Numbered from the stretch's first letter, positions 1 to 12,425 are shown. The stretch is DNA of 64,000 nt from Sclerodactyla briareus (GCA_026419785.1 JAODTK010002543.1:1-64000); one strand, 5' to 3'. Notes: generated from the letters alone by a model not told the origin. Program-made: numbers and translations.

Positions 1-120
1 AGGAATCTTGGTGGCGCTATATTCGACCAAAACATGTCCGATGAATGATCAAGTTACGCAGGTTGCGAGGTCCTGTCCATCTGTCTCTAGAGTACATTGG
101 ATCGTCCGGAACCCTGAGCA

Positions 121-715
121 GTGATGTGCGAGATTCTTGTTCACGCGTGCCACATCATTCTGGATAACTGTAACTCTCTCCTTCTGGTGTCGCTCAAACC
201 CAAGTTGATGCCTGCAGCGCCTACAGAACAGAGCTGCGAGAATCATCACCCTCACCAACTCTCGTACACATCACTCCGGTTGCTATCCGCCCTTCACTGG
301 CTTCCTGTCAGGCTGAGCGGATTGCCTACAACCTGGCTACACTGGTTTACAAAGTGTTAACCGGTCGTGCCCCTTCCTACCTCTCGCCCTCGTCCATCTC
401 TACACTCCTCGTCGGGCTACACTCCGGTCATCGAACCAAGACTTCTGGTTGAAGCGAGGTCTAACAACCAAGTTGGGCGAACGGGCATTTGCCAATGCTG
501 CCGCAGACGTATGGAACGCCCTTCCTGTCCAGGTGCGAATGGCTACCTTCACGCGAGCTTCCGTCAGCACTCAAAACTTTTCTGCTTAAGCAATCATTTC
601 ACTCGCAACTTTGTATTTCTATTGTTTTTCGTTTGTCCGTCGTTTCACACATCGCCATGAGCGTCTTCGGACGGATACCGCGCTTTATAAGTTTACTATT
701 ATTATATTATTTTTA
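121..715 (+). mobile_element. LINE 3' end, CR1/L2-like
   Basis: Across frames the plus strand gives LSALHWLPVR, LATLVYKVLTGRAPSYLS, EARSNN and FANAAADVWNALPVQVR, then an AT-rich tail near 700. This is the C-terminal region after the reverse transcriptase of CR1/L2/Rex-type LINEs (LHWLPV...YKxLxGxAPxYL...WNxLPxxVR). Several frameshifts show it is dead. The 5' part lies outside the window or is lost. Confidence 0.75.
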
Positions 716-719
716 AAAC

Positions 720-1190
720 CATCTGTTCACATATCTAACTCGTTATCTGATGACTGCATTCAGTGCTGTCGGACGTCTCAAGCGCCACTTTAGTCTGAAA
801 TATGGAACCACTCAAGTTGGATAACTTGCCTCTCACGTGAAATACTGTACTACTGTAATCGAAGGTCAATAATGCATTGATAGGTACCTGAAGAACTACT
901 ACTAGTATATTCCCACTTGTCTAATTATTTTCGACGATCTTGAGTTGGTTCATGGGACTGTTTTCGGTGGTGAGTGGAGGGTTGGATTGTTGAGCGGAAA
1001 TATATCATCGGGGGTGTAGTGTTTCATGTTGCGCATCTTGCAGTTTTTGTTATTATTTGTTGTTGCTGTTGTTTACTAATTTTGTTCGAATCGATGTTCC
1101 TTTGTCTGTATGTAGTTATAAGTTGACCTCTTGATAAGCCCCCACGGGTTCTGGTTTACTTCCTTCCTTTGTGTATTCGTATCCAAGGGC
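720..1190. other. Unassigned intergenic sequence
   Basis: AT-rich with no supported ORF, splice-bounded exon or RNA. A short TTGTTGTTGCTGTTG run occurs near 1,050. Confidence 0.5.
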
Positions 1191-1194
1191 GGCG

Positions 1195-1480
1195 ATCATG
1201 GGGGGGGGGGGGGACGGGGGGACATGTCCCCCCAATCTTTGGGTTGGGGGACGCAATGCATTTTGCCCCCCAATATTGAGCCCGATGCAATTTCGCTGAC
1301 ACTGTATCGACATATCCATCAGCAACGCATGTTTAAACAAATGCATGAATGACATAAAATGATCAAGTTCAGTGAATTCTGCTGCTCCCTTTTTCGAAAT
1401 TTCCTTTCTGCGCGCTGCGGCGCGGGTATTTCATGTGCGGTAGTGTTCAGACTATGATGTGCTTCTGCAGACAGTGATGT
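1195..1480 (-). repeat. Dispersed repeat copy with G-run, pair of 58.65-58.88 kb
   Basis: Read on the minus strand, this matches the plus strand at 58,645-58,880. Shared elements in order are CGCGCGCAGAAA-like text, GCAGAATTC, AACTTGATC, CATTCGTTTGAACA-like text, GGATATGTCGATA, GTGTCAGC, a long G run, AAAATGCA and a CCCCAACCAAA-like end. Non-coding, and of no recognised superfamily. ORFs here are driven by the homopolymer. Confidence 0.65.
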
Positions 1481-2329
1481 TATTGACAACAAGCGCAAGT
1501 CGAACGTACTTGGATAGCTGCGGACGGGGCAAAATTCTGTGCGATACACTGCATGCTCTTCACCAATCCACATTTATTGTTTGTCCATTCACTCCACCTT
1601 TACTGACATCAGTGTCATTGGAATGGCTTGGAACATGTCGACCACGTTGGCCTAATATTTAATATCGTGGCCCAGCACTACCCAACCTGAAATTCCTAGC
1701 ATGTATATTACATATTTATCAGACCCCTGTGGAAACAACTCTTTCTGGCTCACCAGCCCACAATCTAGGGCGAGACTCACCAGCCACATCTAGGCAAGAG
1801 TGAAGACAGACAAATCATGTCCCCCTGGACAATGGTTTTTATTGTCAACTAGCTGCCAATCTGGACCTTCTGACAGATAAGATAAACACTCTCTGGAGGA
1901 TGGAGTAAATGTAAACAAACCACCTCACAGTCCAGAGATCTGACATGAAGTTGGAAATTGGGGAATTAATTGGATTTAAATTAAATCTAATCACCTAGGG
2001 CGACATAAATGTGCCCTAGCCAGTAGCGAGCTCCATCCACCGACCAAGTTTTCACCTGATCGACGTACGGTTTATAAGTTATGAAGGAACTTGGACGACA
2101 ACGGACGAGTAACGAACGAACGAACGAACGACGACACGGAGAGACATATGACCTATGTAGAGCTCTCTCCCGCAGCTAAAATGCCGGAATTTACTCTGGG
2201 TTTGTTCTTATTATCACTGAAAGAAGGTTCTCCTCCATCAATCCATATAGTTTACATAAGACTGGCTTCGCCCAGCTTGGTGTGTTCTCCTTCATTGGAC
2301 GTTGCCAACAAATTGCTAGCTTGAGGTAA

Positions 2330-2960
2330 GGGGGTTGAGACGAACGGGTTTAGGTCTACCACCTGGCCGGATCTGTGATTTTTATTTATTTATGGTGGGC
2401 CGACCACTTGTTGAAGTTTTTGCACTGTGCACATACTATCACTATTGGGGCACACGGTGCGGCATCGAAAATGTCACCAGAACGGCCCAAATTGCGTTGT
2501 CAGAAAAACATCAAAAATTCAAGTGAGAAAAGGCCTTGTCCAAAAGTGAAGTCCACATATCGCCTGAATGTTTGATGGAACGCCCAGAAGTGTAAACTTG
2601 TTGTCTTGAAGGGAAGAATCTCGGCGACGGGGCTAAGTCTTATCACCTAACGGGACCTGTGATTTGTTTTTGGGGCAAATATGGTCTATCTGCAAATTAG
2701 AAATAGAGTTATTTCGGCAATCATTTATGGGTGCGACTCTTTTTTGAAAGTGTTGGTTGCGTGCACGGTTACATACTAAGGGGGCAGGCACCGTGCGGGT
2801 AGGAAACACCATAAAATAGCCCTCGAAGATTCGGGCCCAGGCAACGCCCAGTTTCGTGCAAATACTGATTAAATTTTTGATGGTGAAGAACATTTTTATT
2901 TTTATCCAAGATTGCCTGTCTTTTAGATGGAATGTCCAAAAGTGTAATTTCCGCGCGCGT
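2330..2960 (+). repeat. Diverged tandem duplication, about 300-350 bp units
   Basis: Unit 1 (about 2,340-2,605) and unit 2 (about 2,625-2,955) share, in order, a cctgtgattt-type block (2,370 and 2,647), a TTGAAGTTTTTGCACTG / TTGAAAGTGTTGGTTGC block, GCACACGGTGCGG / GGCACCGTGCGGG, and GATGGAACGCCCAGAAGTGT / GATGGAATGTCCAAAAGTGT near the ends. No reading frame is conserved. A (GAAC)n microsatellite sits just upstream at about 2,104-2,129. Confidence 0.55.
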
Positions 2961-3640
2961 TTCGCGCGCAGTTGCGGTTTTAATCGGTGTTATACTCCTT
3001 TGGCCGACAAGTCTGTCTACAAGAGAAATGTCCCTCCTATGCGCCCGTGGTTCCTCCAGAAGATGAAAACGGGGGCGTAATCTTTGAGTAACAAACTCTG
3101 GCTGCTCTATCGGTCAGTGCAATGTCGATCTTGGTCAAATTGGATCCTGCGACATTTCGCGCTTCGCGTCGAGACGTAGTGTTGTGGCAATTGGCCTATT
3201 TTCGATTGATCTTTCTGACTGAAACTCCTTGCATCGTATTCATAATGTCAGCGCACCCACGCAAAACCTTGAATTGATCCTAAGGCGACAAGTTTTGGAG
3301 AACCTTCCTGCAATAGAAATTTGTTATCAATTTAGGAGCTCTGCTGACTGTCCCATAATGCATGGAAGTTGCCGTTTCCCCCTGCACCATCTAGGGGGTA
3401 TGTCAAACGAAGAATTGTTTCTTGTACGCTACGCGCCAACCTGTTGGTGGCGCTCCGCTTAGATGGTATTCATCTTGCCCGTCTCCCCCCCCCCCACCGC
3501 CAACACAATCGACGCCCTCGTTCGTATGGCAAACATTATTTTGGCACCGTACTGATGATCTTATTGTGGGAAGGAAAAATGAAATGAATGGTCCATCAGC
3601 CACCCGATGAGAGTGCAACGCCTTTCTTCGGTTTTTTTTT
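2960..3640. other. Unassigned sequence with palindromic CG words
   Basis: Contains CGCGCGCGTTTCGCGCGC (about 2,953-2,970), the short GC-hairpin type also frequent at 58-62.8 kb, and a C-run near 3,485. No coding evidence. Confidence 0.4.
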
Positions 3641-3649
3641 TAAGATGAT

Positions 3650-5560
3650 TATTGGAAATTCAGGGCATGTGCATCACCGTGCGTGCGTGGGAATCCGCAC
3701 TGAGAGCAAAGCAAACGAGCCTCCCTGGGGATAGAAACTAATTTAGGAAAAGATTGTTTTGAAAACAAGAAAAGCTTACCTTTAGCTACATCGTTTTCGT
3801 CGACAACACGTTCGGGTGTTGTTTGTCTGTGCGTAAGGGGCATCTACATGTACTGAATAATTCTGCGTGTGCTGTTTAGGTCGCCGAAAACCACTGCGTA
3901 GCTCTCTGACAGTTCGCATGATTGACTACTTTCCGTCACAGTTCCCCCAGAAGGATCCGTCAACCTGACCGTGTAACTCTGTACATTGGCTGGCACGCGA
4001 CGTGAAATATCGTCAATGTGATACTCTGAAGGTACATCGGAGATTCGAAATGCCTGAAAATTAAACAGAGTGTCTGACTTCAAAATGTTGTGTTGCTTCT
4101 AGGAGAAAGCATTCCCTCATTCATTTCACATTACACTCTACCTCGGAACACCCGCTGAACTAGATTCCAATACATGACTCGAGGCCGAACTTTTGACCCA
4201 AGTCCCCACCGATATTGTGAAAACCGACATCGTCTAGCAGTGCACAAGGATGGCTCTCCAAAAACCTACATGAAACTTCAATTGCCCCATCTTTGGTTTA
4301 AAACTTTGAAATCGAACATGGTATTCGCAGTGTGTGACTACAGGGCCACTTGAAAACGCTTCCGCCACCATATCACACTTTAAGAGGTTCATACACGTGG
4401 GTTTTGAAGAATTTCCAATGATTTCAGTAATCCAAGTTAATGCTATTAATATACAGGGAGGCCGCTACGTAAACTCAGTGTTGCCTTTCAGACACAACTG
4501 AACACTGAAGGTCGTTTGGATGATACATGAAAATGCAGGGTGGGTGCGGGGAATTTGTACTAGAGTAGAAGCCGAACGAGTTCGAATTATAGACACTAGT
4601 TTGAAAGAGAATGATGATTGTTCTGAAAACAAGAGAGAACTACTGCTCAAGAGGCTTCGCTACCACTGTTTCGTCGATACACGTTCGGGGTGTTGTTTTG
4701 TCCTTGCTTAAAGGACAATGCTACCTGTAGTTGTCATGCTGCGTTGCTGTTAGTCTCCAAAACTACTGCGTAGCTCCGGTAGTAGTTCCAGGATTGGACG
4801 TCGTTCCTTCGTCACAGTTTTCCCCCAGTAAAGGATCCGTCAACCTTACCCGTGTAACTCTGTACATTGGCGTCAGCGGTGGTGAAATATCGTCAATGTG
4901 AGTACTCGGTCGGAAGGTACATCGGTTAGATTTCTATAAGCGCACGTGAAAATTAACAGGATGCATGTAGTGGACTTGCCATATTTTGTTGTTGCTTTAG
5001 GTTTATGAAGTGTCATAGAACGTATTTTGCTAAGAGTCACAGCAGTCCACCACCACACTCCTACGGATATTCATAATCGTATAGACCCGGAGTGTGTTCT
5101 TTGTTAGGGTTGGGAACTAAGCCAGTGGATTAGGTGGGTGGTATGGGGTTGTTTTCATTAAGGGAAATTTCTGAGAAATGTGCATCGGCACGTCATGACA
5201 CTCGGCACACGTTTATTACCCATTTACCTCAATTTAGGAGAACATTCCTCAATTTTTCCACATTATTCCACCCTGGAAACCCACGCTGAACTAGACTGAC
5301 CAATTAGCCTACATGACATCGAGACCCAAACTTATAAGCCAAGTCTCTCTCACAACGTGTGAAAATTCCGACTTCGCAAGGCATATGCATGAGGACGTTT
5401 TTTTCCAGTGAAGCTGCATGAATATATCTTGTTTTAGTTGAAGTCAAAACAGATGATGCATATGCAGCCTACTAATGGTGATTTGTAACGCTCTCAATCA
5501 TATCAGCATTCAAGAGGTCCCATAACGCTTGAGCGATTCCAGATTTCCCAAATATTTGAG
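3650..5560. repeat. Tandem duplication, second copy insertion-rich
   Basis: Copy A spans about 3,650-4,440 and copy B about 4,460-5,560. Shared landmarks in order include the CGTTCGGG-GTGTTGTTT block (3,807 and 4,682), GATCCGTCAACCT (3,954 and 4,827), GTGTAACTCTGTACATTGG (3,971 and 4,852), GTGAAATATCGTCAATGTGA (4,001 and 4,882) and CGCTGAACTAGA (4,151 and 5,283). B is longer than A and differs mainly by scattered one- to three-base insertions, which looks like raw long-read noise more than old substitution divergence. Confidence 0.75.
3775..4055 (-). CDS. Candidate exon, extracellular-domain-like, in-frame TAG
   Basis: After a good acceptor (TTTAATTTTCAG) the minus strand reads AFRISDVPSEYHIDDISRRV, PANVQSYTVRLTDPSGGTV, a serine/cysteine-rich part and VVFGDLNSTRRI. 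Past an in-frame TAG it continues as TTPERVVDENDVAK to a donor (AAAG/GTAAGC). The Y-x-V-x-L pattern and polar composition resemble a fibronectin-III or Ig-like strand, but I recognise no family. No partner exon was found nearby. The whole block recurs at 4.47-5.0 kb with many small insertions that break the frame. It could be a fragment of an unlinked gene or a pseudo-exon. Confidence 0.35.
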
Positions 5561-6480
5561 TGGATGTTATTATTTCACAGTCCGTGCGACTCAGGGTTCC
5601 TTCGGCCAACCGTCTATCACCATGCCTCTCCTGTAGACCTTTTTCAGGCTTATCTACCCATAATGCGATGTCTTTTTTATGACATGTGACCAACCAAAGG
5701 CCATTCCTCTAGGGTATCAGGCGGCAGTAGCCAGTAGCCGGTGCAAAGGCGGCCGTTAGCACTCTACCGTTAGGATGGAAACCACAATCTTCCGTTAATT
5801 CCCAACCAGTGCTAAAACCCAACCTCGACACCTCCACAAATCCAGGTGCGCCTTTTTTCTCTACGGTTTTGCCCCCCCCCAAAAAAAAAAAAAAAAAACG
5901 AACGAAAACCAAGTTGAATGCGGTTATTGTAGAATTCATAAATTCCCACTCAGTTGTTTTGAATGCATTATTAAAATGTAACATTACTTACAGGGAGGGA
6001 ATTGATATTATATACCAGTATACATGGATTGACCGCACGTAACTTACAGTTTTTAAAATAAAAATCCTATTATATGGTATTTTTTTTCGCGAGGTCAAGT
6101 TGGGAGTGAAACGAAGTACGATCACAATTCTTTGACAGTGGAAGGGACTTTTTACATTCAAAGGCCACAGGATGGATTATTTTCTTCTTATTCAATCCGG
6201 CGCCCCGGTGAGAAACCCTCACTACGCACTAGGACACTCGGACAGTGTGGGTGCGAATTTCTCATAACCACGTTTTTCTATAGTGAGTAACAGTATTTCT
6301 TCACACCCTGATACTACAGAGACTCCCTATGAGCAACCGAAATGCCTCGGCGATAAGCCCCAGCCATTTTTTGACCGCTGGTTTAGCACAATGCAAGAAT
6401 AAATGCATTGGTGGTAAAAAATGAAAAACTATCGATAGTGTGTTCCTGGTTGGTTCAGTAATTTTTTAGACCAAAAGAAA
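5560..6480. other. Unassigned intergenic sequence
   Basis: Contains a C-run/A-run at about 5,873-5,899 and AT-rich text. ORFs here change frame at the homopolymer and match nothing. No feature supported. Confidence 0.4.
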
Positions 6481-6489
6481 AACCTTGTC

Positions 6490-7965
6490 GATTTAGTGAT
6501 TCGTTTCCCAGCTGTCAGTGTATCGGTCTGTTCAGATCATCCGTTGCGTGGTCAGGTCGTATCGACAGCAGGTTACCTGTGTTGATGGAGTTCTGTCGCC
6601 CCCTATGACAGTGACTTGCTGGGGTTCCACAGAGATCAATCCTCAGTCCAATAGTGTATCACATTTGAATACATGGATCAGTCCACTATTCATGCCCAGT
6701 GATATGCATGCGGAACTGGCTATGTAAGTGTAAATTGGCTATGCTTAGTCTATATATCGTGTCAAGGCCCTTCGTTCCCATTTGGATAGGAATTCCTTGG
6801 AACAGTTGTTTCACTCTCTTGTCATGTCTCATCTCGATTATTGTTGTACACTATTCTACAGCCTACCTGATTGTTCTCTTCTAGGTTGCAAAGAGTTCAG
6901 AAGTTGCTGCAAGCTCATCTAAAGAAGTAGGTTGAAGCAGCACCTACCACAAGCTTGACAGGACTGCATTAGTTACCCATTGGATACAGTATCCGTATAG
7001 ATGCTAGTTTCTGGCATTTAAATGATGTCAATAGCGCTCCGGTCCCTAAGTATCTGTGTAAGTACTTTATTAGCAGTGTATTGGCGGTGATGTTCCTAGG
7101 TTGGACCCATCTTCGCTGTGCCTAGAACGAGACATATCGAGACTGATCGACATATGAAAATCTATGGAGGAAATGGGCCATGTCGGTAAAGGGTGCAGGC
7201 ATGATTAAAATGGCCGGAGAAACATAGCAAGAAAACGAAGTGCATGCTGATTGGTTCAAGACAGACTGACAGAGACTAGATCCATACGAACAGAAGTCCT
7301 AAACGGTACTATCGAAAAATTTCAGGATTGAAAATTTACAATGTGAAACGTTTCTGGCTGTAATATTGACAATTGCCTGTCGTGGAACAATCAAGTTGAC
7401 TCAGTCTTAGAAAGATCAGCAGACTGCTCTTTGAGGCGATTAAAACCTTTTATCGAGTACAATATTGTATTTTATTTACAACGGTTATATTACTTCACTA
7501 GACTTGCAGTCAGCATGGGCCAAAGTAGAGATAGAAATTCGTTAAGAATAGTCGCCTGCAAAAATCTGCGACCAGAATGATAATGAATGCAACTTTCGAA
7601 GATGGATCTAAAGATTCGTTCGGTGCGTTAAGATGGTCCTCTCCTGAGAAACGTATAAAATTAAATAACGAGAAGCCTAGGGATATGAGCTCTAAGATCT
7701 GTTGGGCCACATATAGTTGCCGATACGTTCCGTCACACCAATGATGTACATAGCTGTCAATAGGCGGACGCACCCAACACTACAAGGAAGACTTCTCTTA
7801 AGGGCACTGTCAAAATTGGAACGAACTGCCAATGAATGTAGGAACACCAAGTCCCGGGACATCTTTCGAACGTTTTATCAAGCAATTTTACTGAATGTAC
7901 TGCGTGTATTGATTTTTAGGTTCTCAATGTTCTCGCGTATTTTACTGCATTCTGTTTTGCATGTT
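6490..7965 (+). mobile_element. Degenerate LINE (RT end and 3' domain)
   Basis: At 6,510-6,660 the text SYRQQVTCVDGVLSPPMTVT corresponds to the stretch just before the GVPQGS motif of CR1/L2 reverse transcriptases. Around 6,890 is LQRVQ-type text and around 6,970-7,060 an LHxLPI / FKxxVF-type block. At 7,760-7,880 come LQGRLLLRALSKLE and NVRNTKSRDIFRTF, the WNxLPxxVRNxxSxxxFRxxL end of such elements. Between about 7,090 and 7,720 I see no LINE text, so another repeat may have inserted there. Confidence 0.6.
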
Positions 7966-8189
7966 CAATTCTTTCTTTGCGAAAACTTATTTTTTTTTTA
8001 CAGCACTTTCCTTATTTTCAATAGCGAGATTTTGTGGCTCCAGTGTTTGCTGATTTTTCCTTGAAATCTGTTTCTGCATATGTATTCCTGTTATTTGTTT
8101 AACTGATTTATTGTTATTTAGATGTCAAAGGGCCCCAAGCGAGAGTGGCTTTCCAGATAACTATGAGTTTACCCTCGAAAGTTTGAATG

Positions 8190-8335
8190 AAAAAATAGAA
8201 GCGTCGGCCTTCCACTCGGGAGACCGGGGTTCGATCCCGGTCGGGTCATACCGAAGACTTCAAAAATGGTACCTGTTGCAAAGTTCTCCCTGGGGGCTCA
8301 GCATAAGGGATTGGAGGCAGTGACAAACGAGGGGT
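8190..8335 (+). mobile_element. tRNA-derived SINE, family 1
   Basis: A tRNA-like 3' half with a B-box (GGTTCGATCCCGG, 8,228-8,240) is followed by body text ATACCGAAGACTT...GGTACCTGTTGC...GGGCTCAGCATAAG. The same body follows the B-box at 37.07 kb, so this is a family and not a tRNA gene. The A-box half is worn. A second B-box-like sequence (AGGTTCGATCCTC) lies at about 8,489. Confidence 0.7.
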
Positions 8336-8339
8336 AGAG

Positions 8340-10850
8340 CCATTTGTTAATGTTGCCGTCTGCATGTGATTACCCTACCCGCACATTAACGTACCGCCAG
8401 AGATTCATTGCCTTGTTTCCGTTGCCCATTATGGATGCGCGTGAACTTGTTGTATTCAGTCTGCCCCCTGGGTGGCCTTGAATATCCAGGTTCGATCCTC
8501 TGCTCGGCAAGTATGCTATAAAAATATACTGTAACGATAACAAATAACGTGAACACCCAGAACACTTGATTGATCAACCGCTTCATAGTCATCGTATAGA
8601 AATATAGTTCGCAGATTGATTCGCGTTCATTAGTTCATATGTGAGGAAACATGATATCACTAATTCCTCGTTTTATTCCATATTAGGTATTATTTTCCAC
8701 CAATTCGACCTGTTCAGAACATTTGTACCCATATCCCTGACTTGGATTAACTCTTTTAAGTAACCGAGTCTTCTTCACTCCGGTTTGAAAATTGTCTGAA
8801 ATATTCAGTTAGCAGTTAGTACGATGAGCAAGTGCTCTGTAGTACGTTGATGGCGTATATCGGTGCTTAATCAGCAGACGTAGGCTTGACGAGGGCTTGC
8901 AAAATCCACTTTTTCACTATTCAGTAGACGTTTTACAGCTGTAATTATTTATCGAATCAATTTGCAACAGCATGTGACTAGGGTACCACAATACATTTAT
9001 TCGCCAACAGGGAGGGTGAGGCTATAAATGAGGATGCACTATCCTTGAGCCCAGACCCCCCCCCCCCCCCCGCAGACAAATCTCTCAGTACGCCACTTGA
9101 GAAGGGGGGATTGAACTTTTAGAGACGACTGGAATTTCATTTTTCCTGCCAATCGTATTCTGAGTGGGGGCGGGGTCTCCATTGGTCGTCCAACCTACTC
9201 AAGGTACAAACTGACTTCAGGCACCGAATTTCGGCGTTCTCATGGGGGTTTTCACTCCCCCCACACACACCCTCATTCACGCCTCTGACAGTAACTCCTA
9301 CGTACACCTATACACAATACTCCTTGATTCCGGTGAATAAACTTACCTTGGGCATCCACGGTGACAAACGAGACAGCCAGTAGAGACAGGAATAATATTC
9401 GTGGCACGCCCATCCTTATGTCCCTTGAGTAGTTGAGTCATGAAAAAATAATGCTTCTCTCAAATATTATCAAAGCTACTCCCAGTACAGATCTCTAAAT
9501 TGGAAGGCCACCGCGACGGGTAAGGAAAAGCCAAGTCATTGCAAAAAAACATCCTATACAACAACAGTACAACGGATTGAAGTATCCGGCTACTTATCAT
9601 ATACAGTACCAATTCGAATAACAAATCTACCAAACTACAGTACAATGTGAATCTACCAGCTGTCAACAGGTGTCCATCAATCGGTCAATACCAGCACACC
9701 TCGTCATGAGTGGGAGAATAGAGTTATGGGGCCACTTCACACATTATGCCAAAGTCGTGAAACCTTAACCCATTTACAATAGGTGGAAGTCGATTAAGTA
9801 GAAGATAATAGAAAGTGTGATATCCAGCTCATACCCACTGCACTGCACAAATGTTCTGAAGCAGACTGCAATCTGAACTTGATCTTATCGAGGTAGACAG
9901 TTAATGGGAAGGCCGAAAATCCTGCTCAACAGGAAACGTAACAAGAACGTCATGCGCTCTTATGATTCCCTGCTGGTGTTTCCAGGATTTCAGCCAATCT
10001 CTGTCCAAATGTTTCTGGTTTGCTCGAAACTGCTGTCTGACTTCTAAAATGCATTTTTCCTATTTTAACTGGGCAGTCTGGGCAGTGCTTCCTCTAGTCC
10101 CATACGTGGAGTACACATTGCAAAGGCCTTATATAGGGCTCTTCTATTAAGATAGCTATCTGTTCAGTCTGTCAGTAATCAACATGAACTTGCTTGTCAG
10201 CCATAGTTGACCCGTCGTGTTCGCAAGCTAAATGCTCAGACACCGAACATTTTTTCACAAATTTATATTTCCTCCTCAAACTGACCCGTGCTTTCTACCA
10301 AAAATAAGAAAGTTCCTCGACTCATCGTCATCGGCAAACAGCCGAACATTCGACGATACACTCAGGGAGGACATTTATAGGCTTATAGCCACAGAATTTT
10401 TTTTGAAGGACTGCTCCCATAACATACACAGAAAGACGTCAGTGAAGGCCGTCAACAAGGGTTATCCGAGTCCCGTTTAATAGGAATGATTTGGCCCAAT
10501 TCAGCTATTCCTCAAAATGTTCATGTGTGTTCATGGGTCAACAAGGGTTTTCGGAGTGAAAGAATTTGATGAGAATGATTTAGCCCAATTCAAGTAGTTA
10601 TTCCTCAAGACATGAACAAGTTTATTCCATAAATGTTCATGTCATAGATGTTCATGGGACACTTTTTCTCAAGTACAGACAGTATTATACCATCCACTTT
10701 GGAACGATGGTTGATAGTGTTTGCAGTCATTGCAGGTGAGAAATTGGTATCGGTGACCGTTTTTTTCTGTTCACGAAAGCCGTGCTGAAATGGGGTAAAT
10801 ATAATTCCCCTCAAAATGGTCCATGAAATTGTTTGAAAGGGGAGATCGCG
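8340..10850. other. Intergenic, no gene recognised
   Basis: A C-run at about 9,056-9,072 and scattered short ORFs without family matches or splice context. At 10,540-10,660 short phrases around GTTCATG and AATGATTTRGCCCAATTCA recur (10,487 and 10,577), suggesting a small local duplication. Confidence 0.4.
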
Positions 10851-10859
10851 TTCCAGAAG

Positions 10860-11690
10860 CCGTTAACCCATATTATTAACCCATCAATGTCAGTGGCATT
10901 CTCCCTGAAATGAATTAAAAACGGCTAAGACTGTTCCAATTCATAAAAGTGGTGGCCCAAAATTATTGTCAATTACCGACCTATTTCACTTCTTCCCCTC
11001 ATAATGTCAAACATATTCGAGCGATAGGTTAGGTGCATAATATATTACATGAATTTACCTCACAGAACAACATCTGTACTCCCAATCAGTATGCTTTAGG
11101 GAAGATTAGGCTACTCGATGTACATTCCTGCCCCAAATCTGTAAACTGGATATCTCGAGTCCGGTTTAGAGGAAAACTACTACCGCAATTTTGATCGATT
11201 TATCCAAACTGAGCTTTTGACTAAATTGATCATAACATCTTGTCTCGAAAATTATACGCATAAGCATATATGGCATACGCGGAACAGCGCAACGATGGTT
11301 CCAAAGTTATTATATCCGAGAAATCCTCCTCAGTATCATGTGCGACTTGGCAATGGTACTTCTAGAATTACCTATATTAATAAAGGTGTCACCACAAGGC
11401 TCTATATTAGGACCTTTGCCCTTTATTCTGTATATCAATGATATCTCTAACTGTTCTGATAGATCTAATTCCATCTTTTCGTGCAGAAGATACTACTGTC
11501 TTTTATCAGAAACAAGGCGATCGCCCCCACTGCCTCGCCTGGTTGCGCGATCAGCGGTTTCTTCTATCCATTTCACCCATGCCAACATTACAAGGCATTT
11601 CCATCTGTTGCTTCCAGATTTTGTCATTAGCATTTAACGGAAACAGCTTACTAATCAGTGGCCAATTTCATATTCATAAGGACTGATTGT
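10860..11690 (+). mobile_element. LINE reverse-transcriptase fragment, CR1/L2-like
   Basis: Across frames the order is KTAKTVPIHKSG, SNYRPISLLPLIMSNIFER, a FDxINH-type stretch near 11,210, VSPQGSILGPLPFILYINDI (11,390-11,445) and a worn ADDTTVF (about 11,490). These are RT motifs NYRPISLL, (AFDxxxH), PQGSxLGPLLFxLYINDL and (F)ADD in their usual order. Frameshifts and stops throughout; inactive. A 3' AT-rich region follows to about 11,780. Confidence 0.75.
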
Positions 11691-12329
11691 TGACCATGTC
11701 CACCAAAGGAGTACTAAGTTTGGTGAAATTGTGACTAAAATTATTATAATTATTATTTCTCATTATTGTTATTATGACTAAAATTATATAGCGCACGCTT
11801 CTACAAAGCAACAAAGTATGCAGCAGCGCTTTACAAAGTTACTCAGTGAATGCTAGAGTGAATAAATGCGTCTTCAGGGTTCTCTTGAAGGTATTATAGT
11901 TATTTGCACACTTCTTCACATCTTTGTTAAACGATTTCCTAAGTGTGGTTCTTTCACACCTGCTTCCCCAAATATCATACAGGTTTTAGGTTTGTTGTTG
12001 TAGATATATTTCTTCAGATTTGTACTTACGTATTTTTGTTAAGCGCCTACAGCCTTTGTTGGAACAGGCACATTATAAATGCTATCATTCATTATTATCA
12101 TTACTATAATAACATGCATTGTGTTCAAGTTTGGTCAACAACTCTCAAAAGTCTGAGTCTGTAAGGGCCATTTTACTTGTTTTGCCTGATTTAACTGCTT
12201 TCTCTATATAGGCCCTAAGTTATCAAGAGCCCGTGATGGCGCTTTAAGGTACACTACCCAAAGAACACGATAACACTGGTTATTGAGGTCAATAAACATT
12301 GAAGAAATAGTATTTAGGGCAAAAAAAGG

Positions 12330-12425
12330 TGAATGTTGACAGACAGGATCGAGGTGATAGATGGATAGGATGGCATAATGGATGACAATAGCTCATACAG
12401 CTGGCTGGTATGAGCTAAAATGAAT
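12330..12425 (+). repeat. Hairpin-tailed repeat, short copy
   Basis: Ends with (GATA/GATG)-rich text and AGCTCATACAGCTGGCTGGT then ATGAGCT, a variant of the hairpin seen at 13,163-13,192 and 41,264-41,291. Only the tail is present. Confidence 0.55.

Noticed and set aside
6010..6060. TATA-like and poly(A)-like AT words
   Set aside because: Such words are frequent in this AT-rich DNA; without an adjacent gene end they carry no weight.
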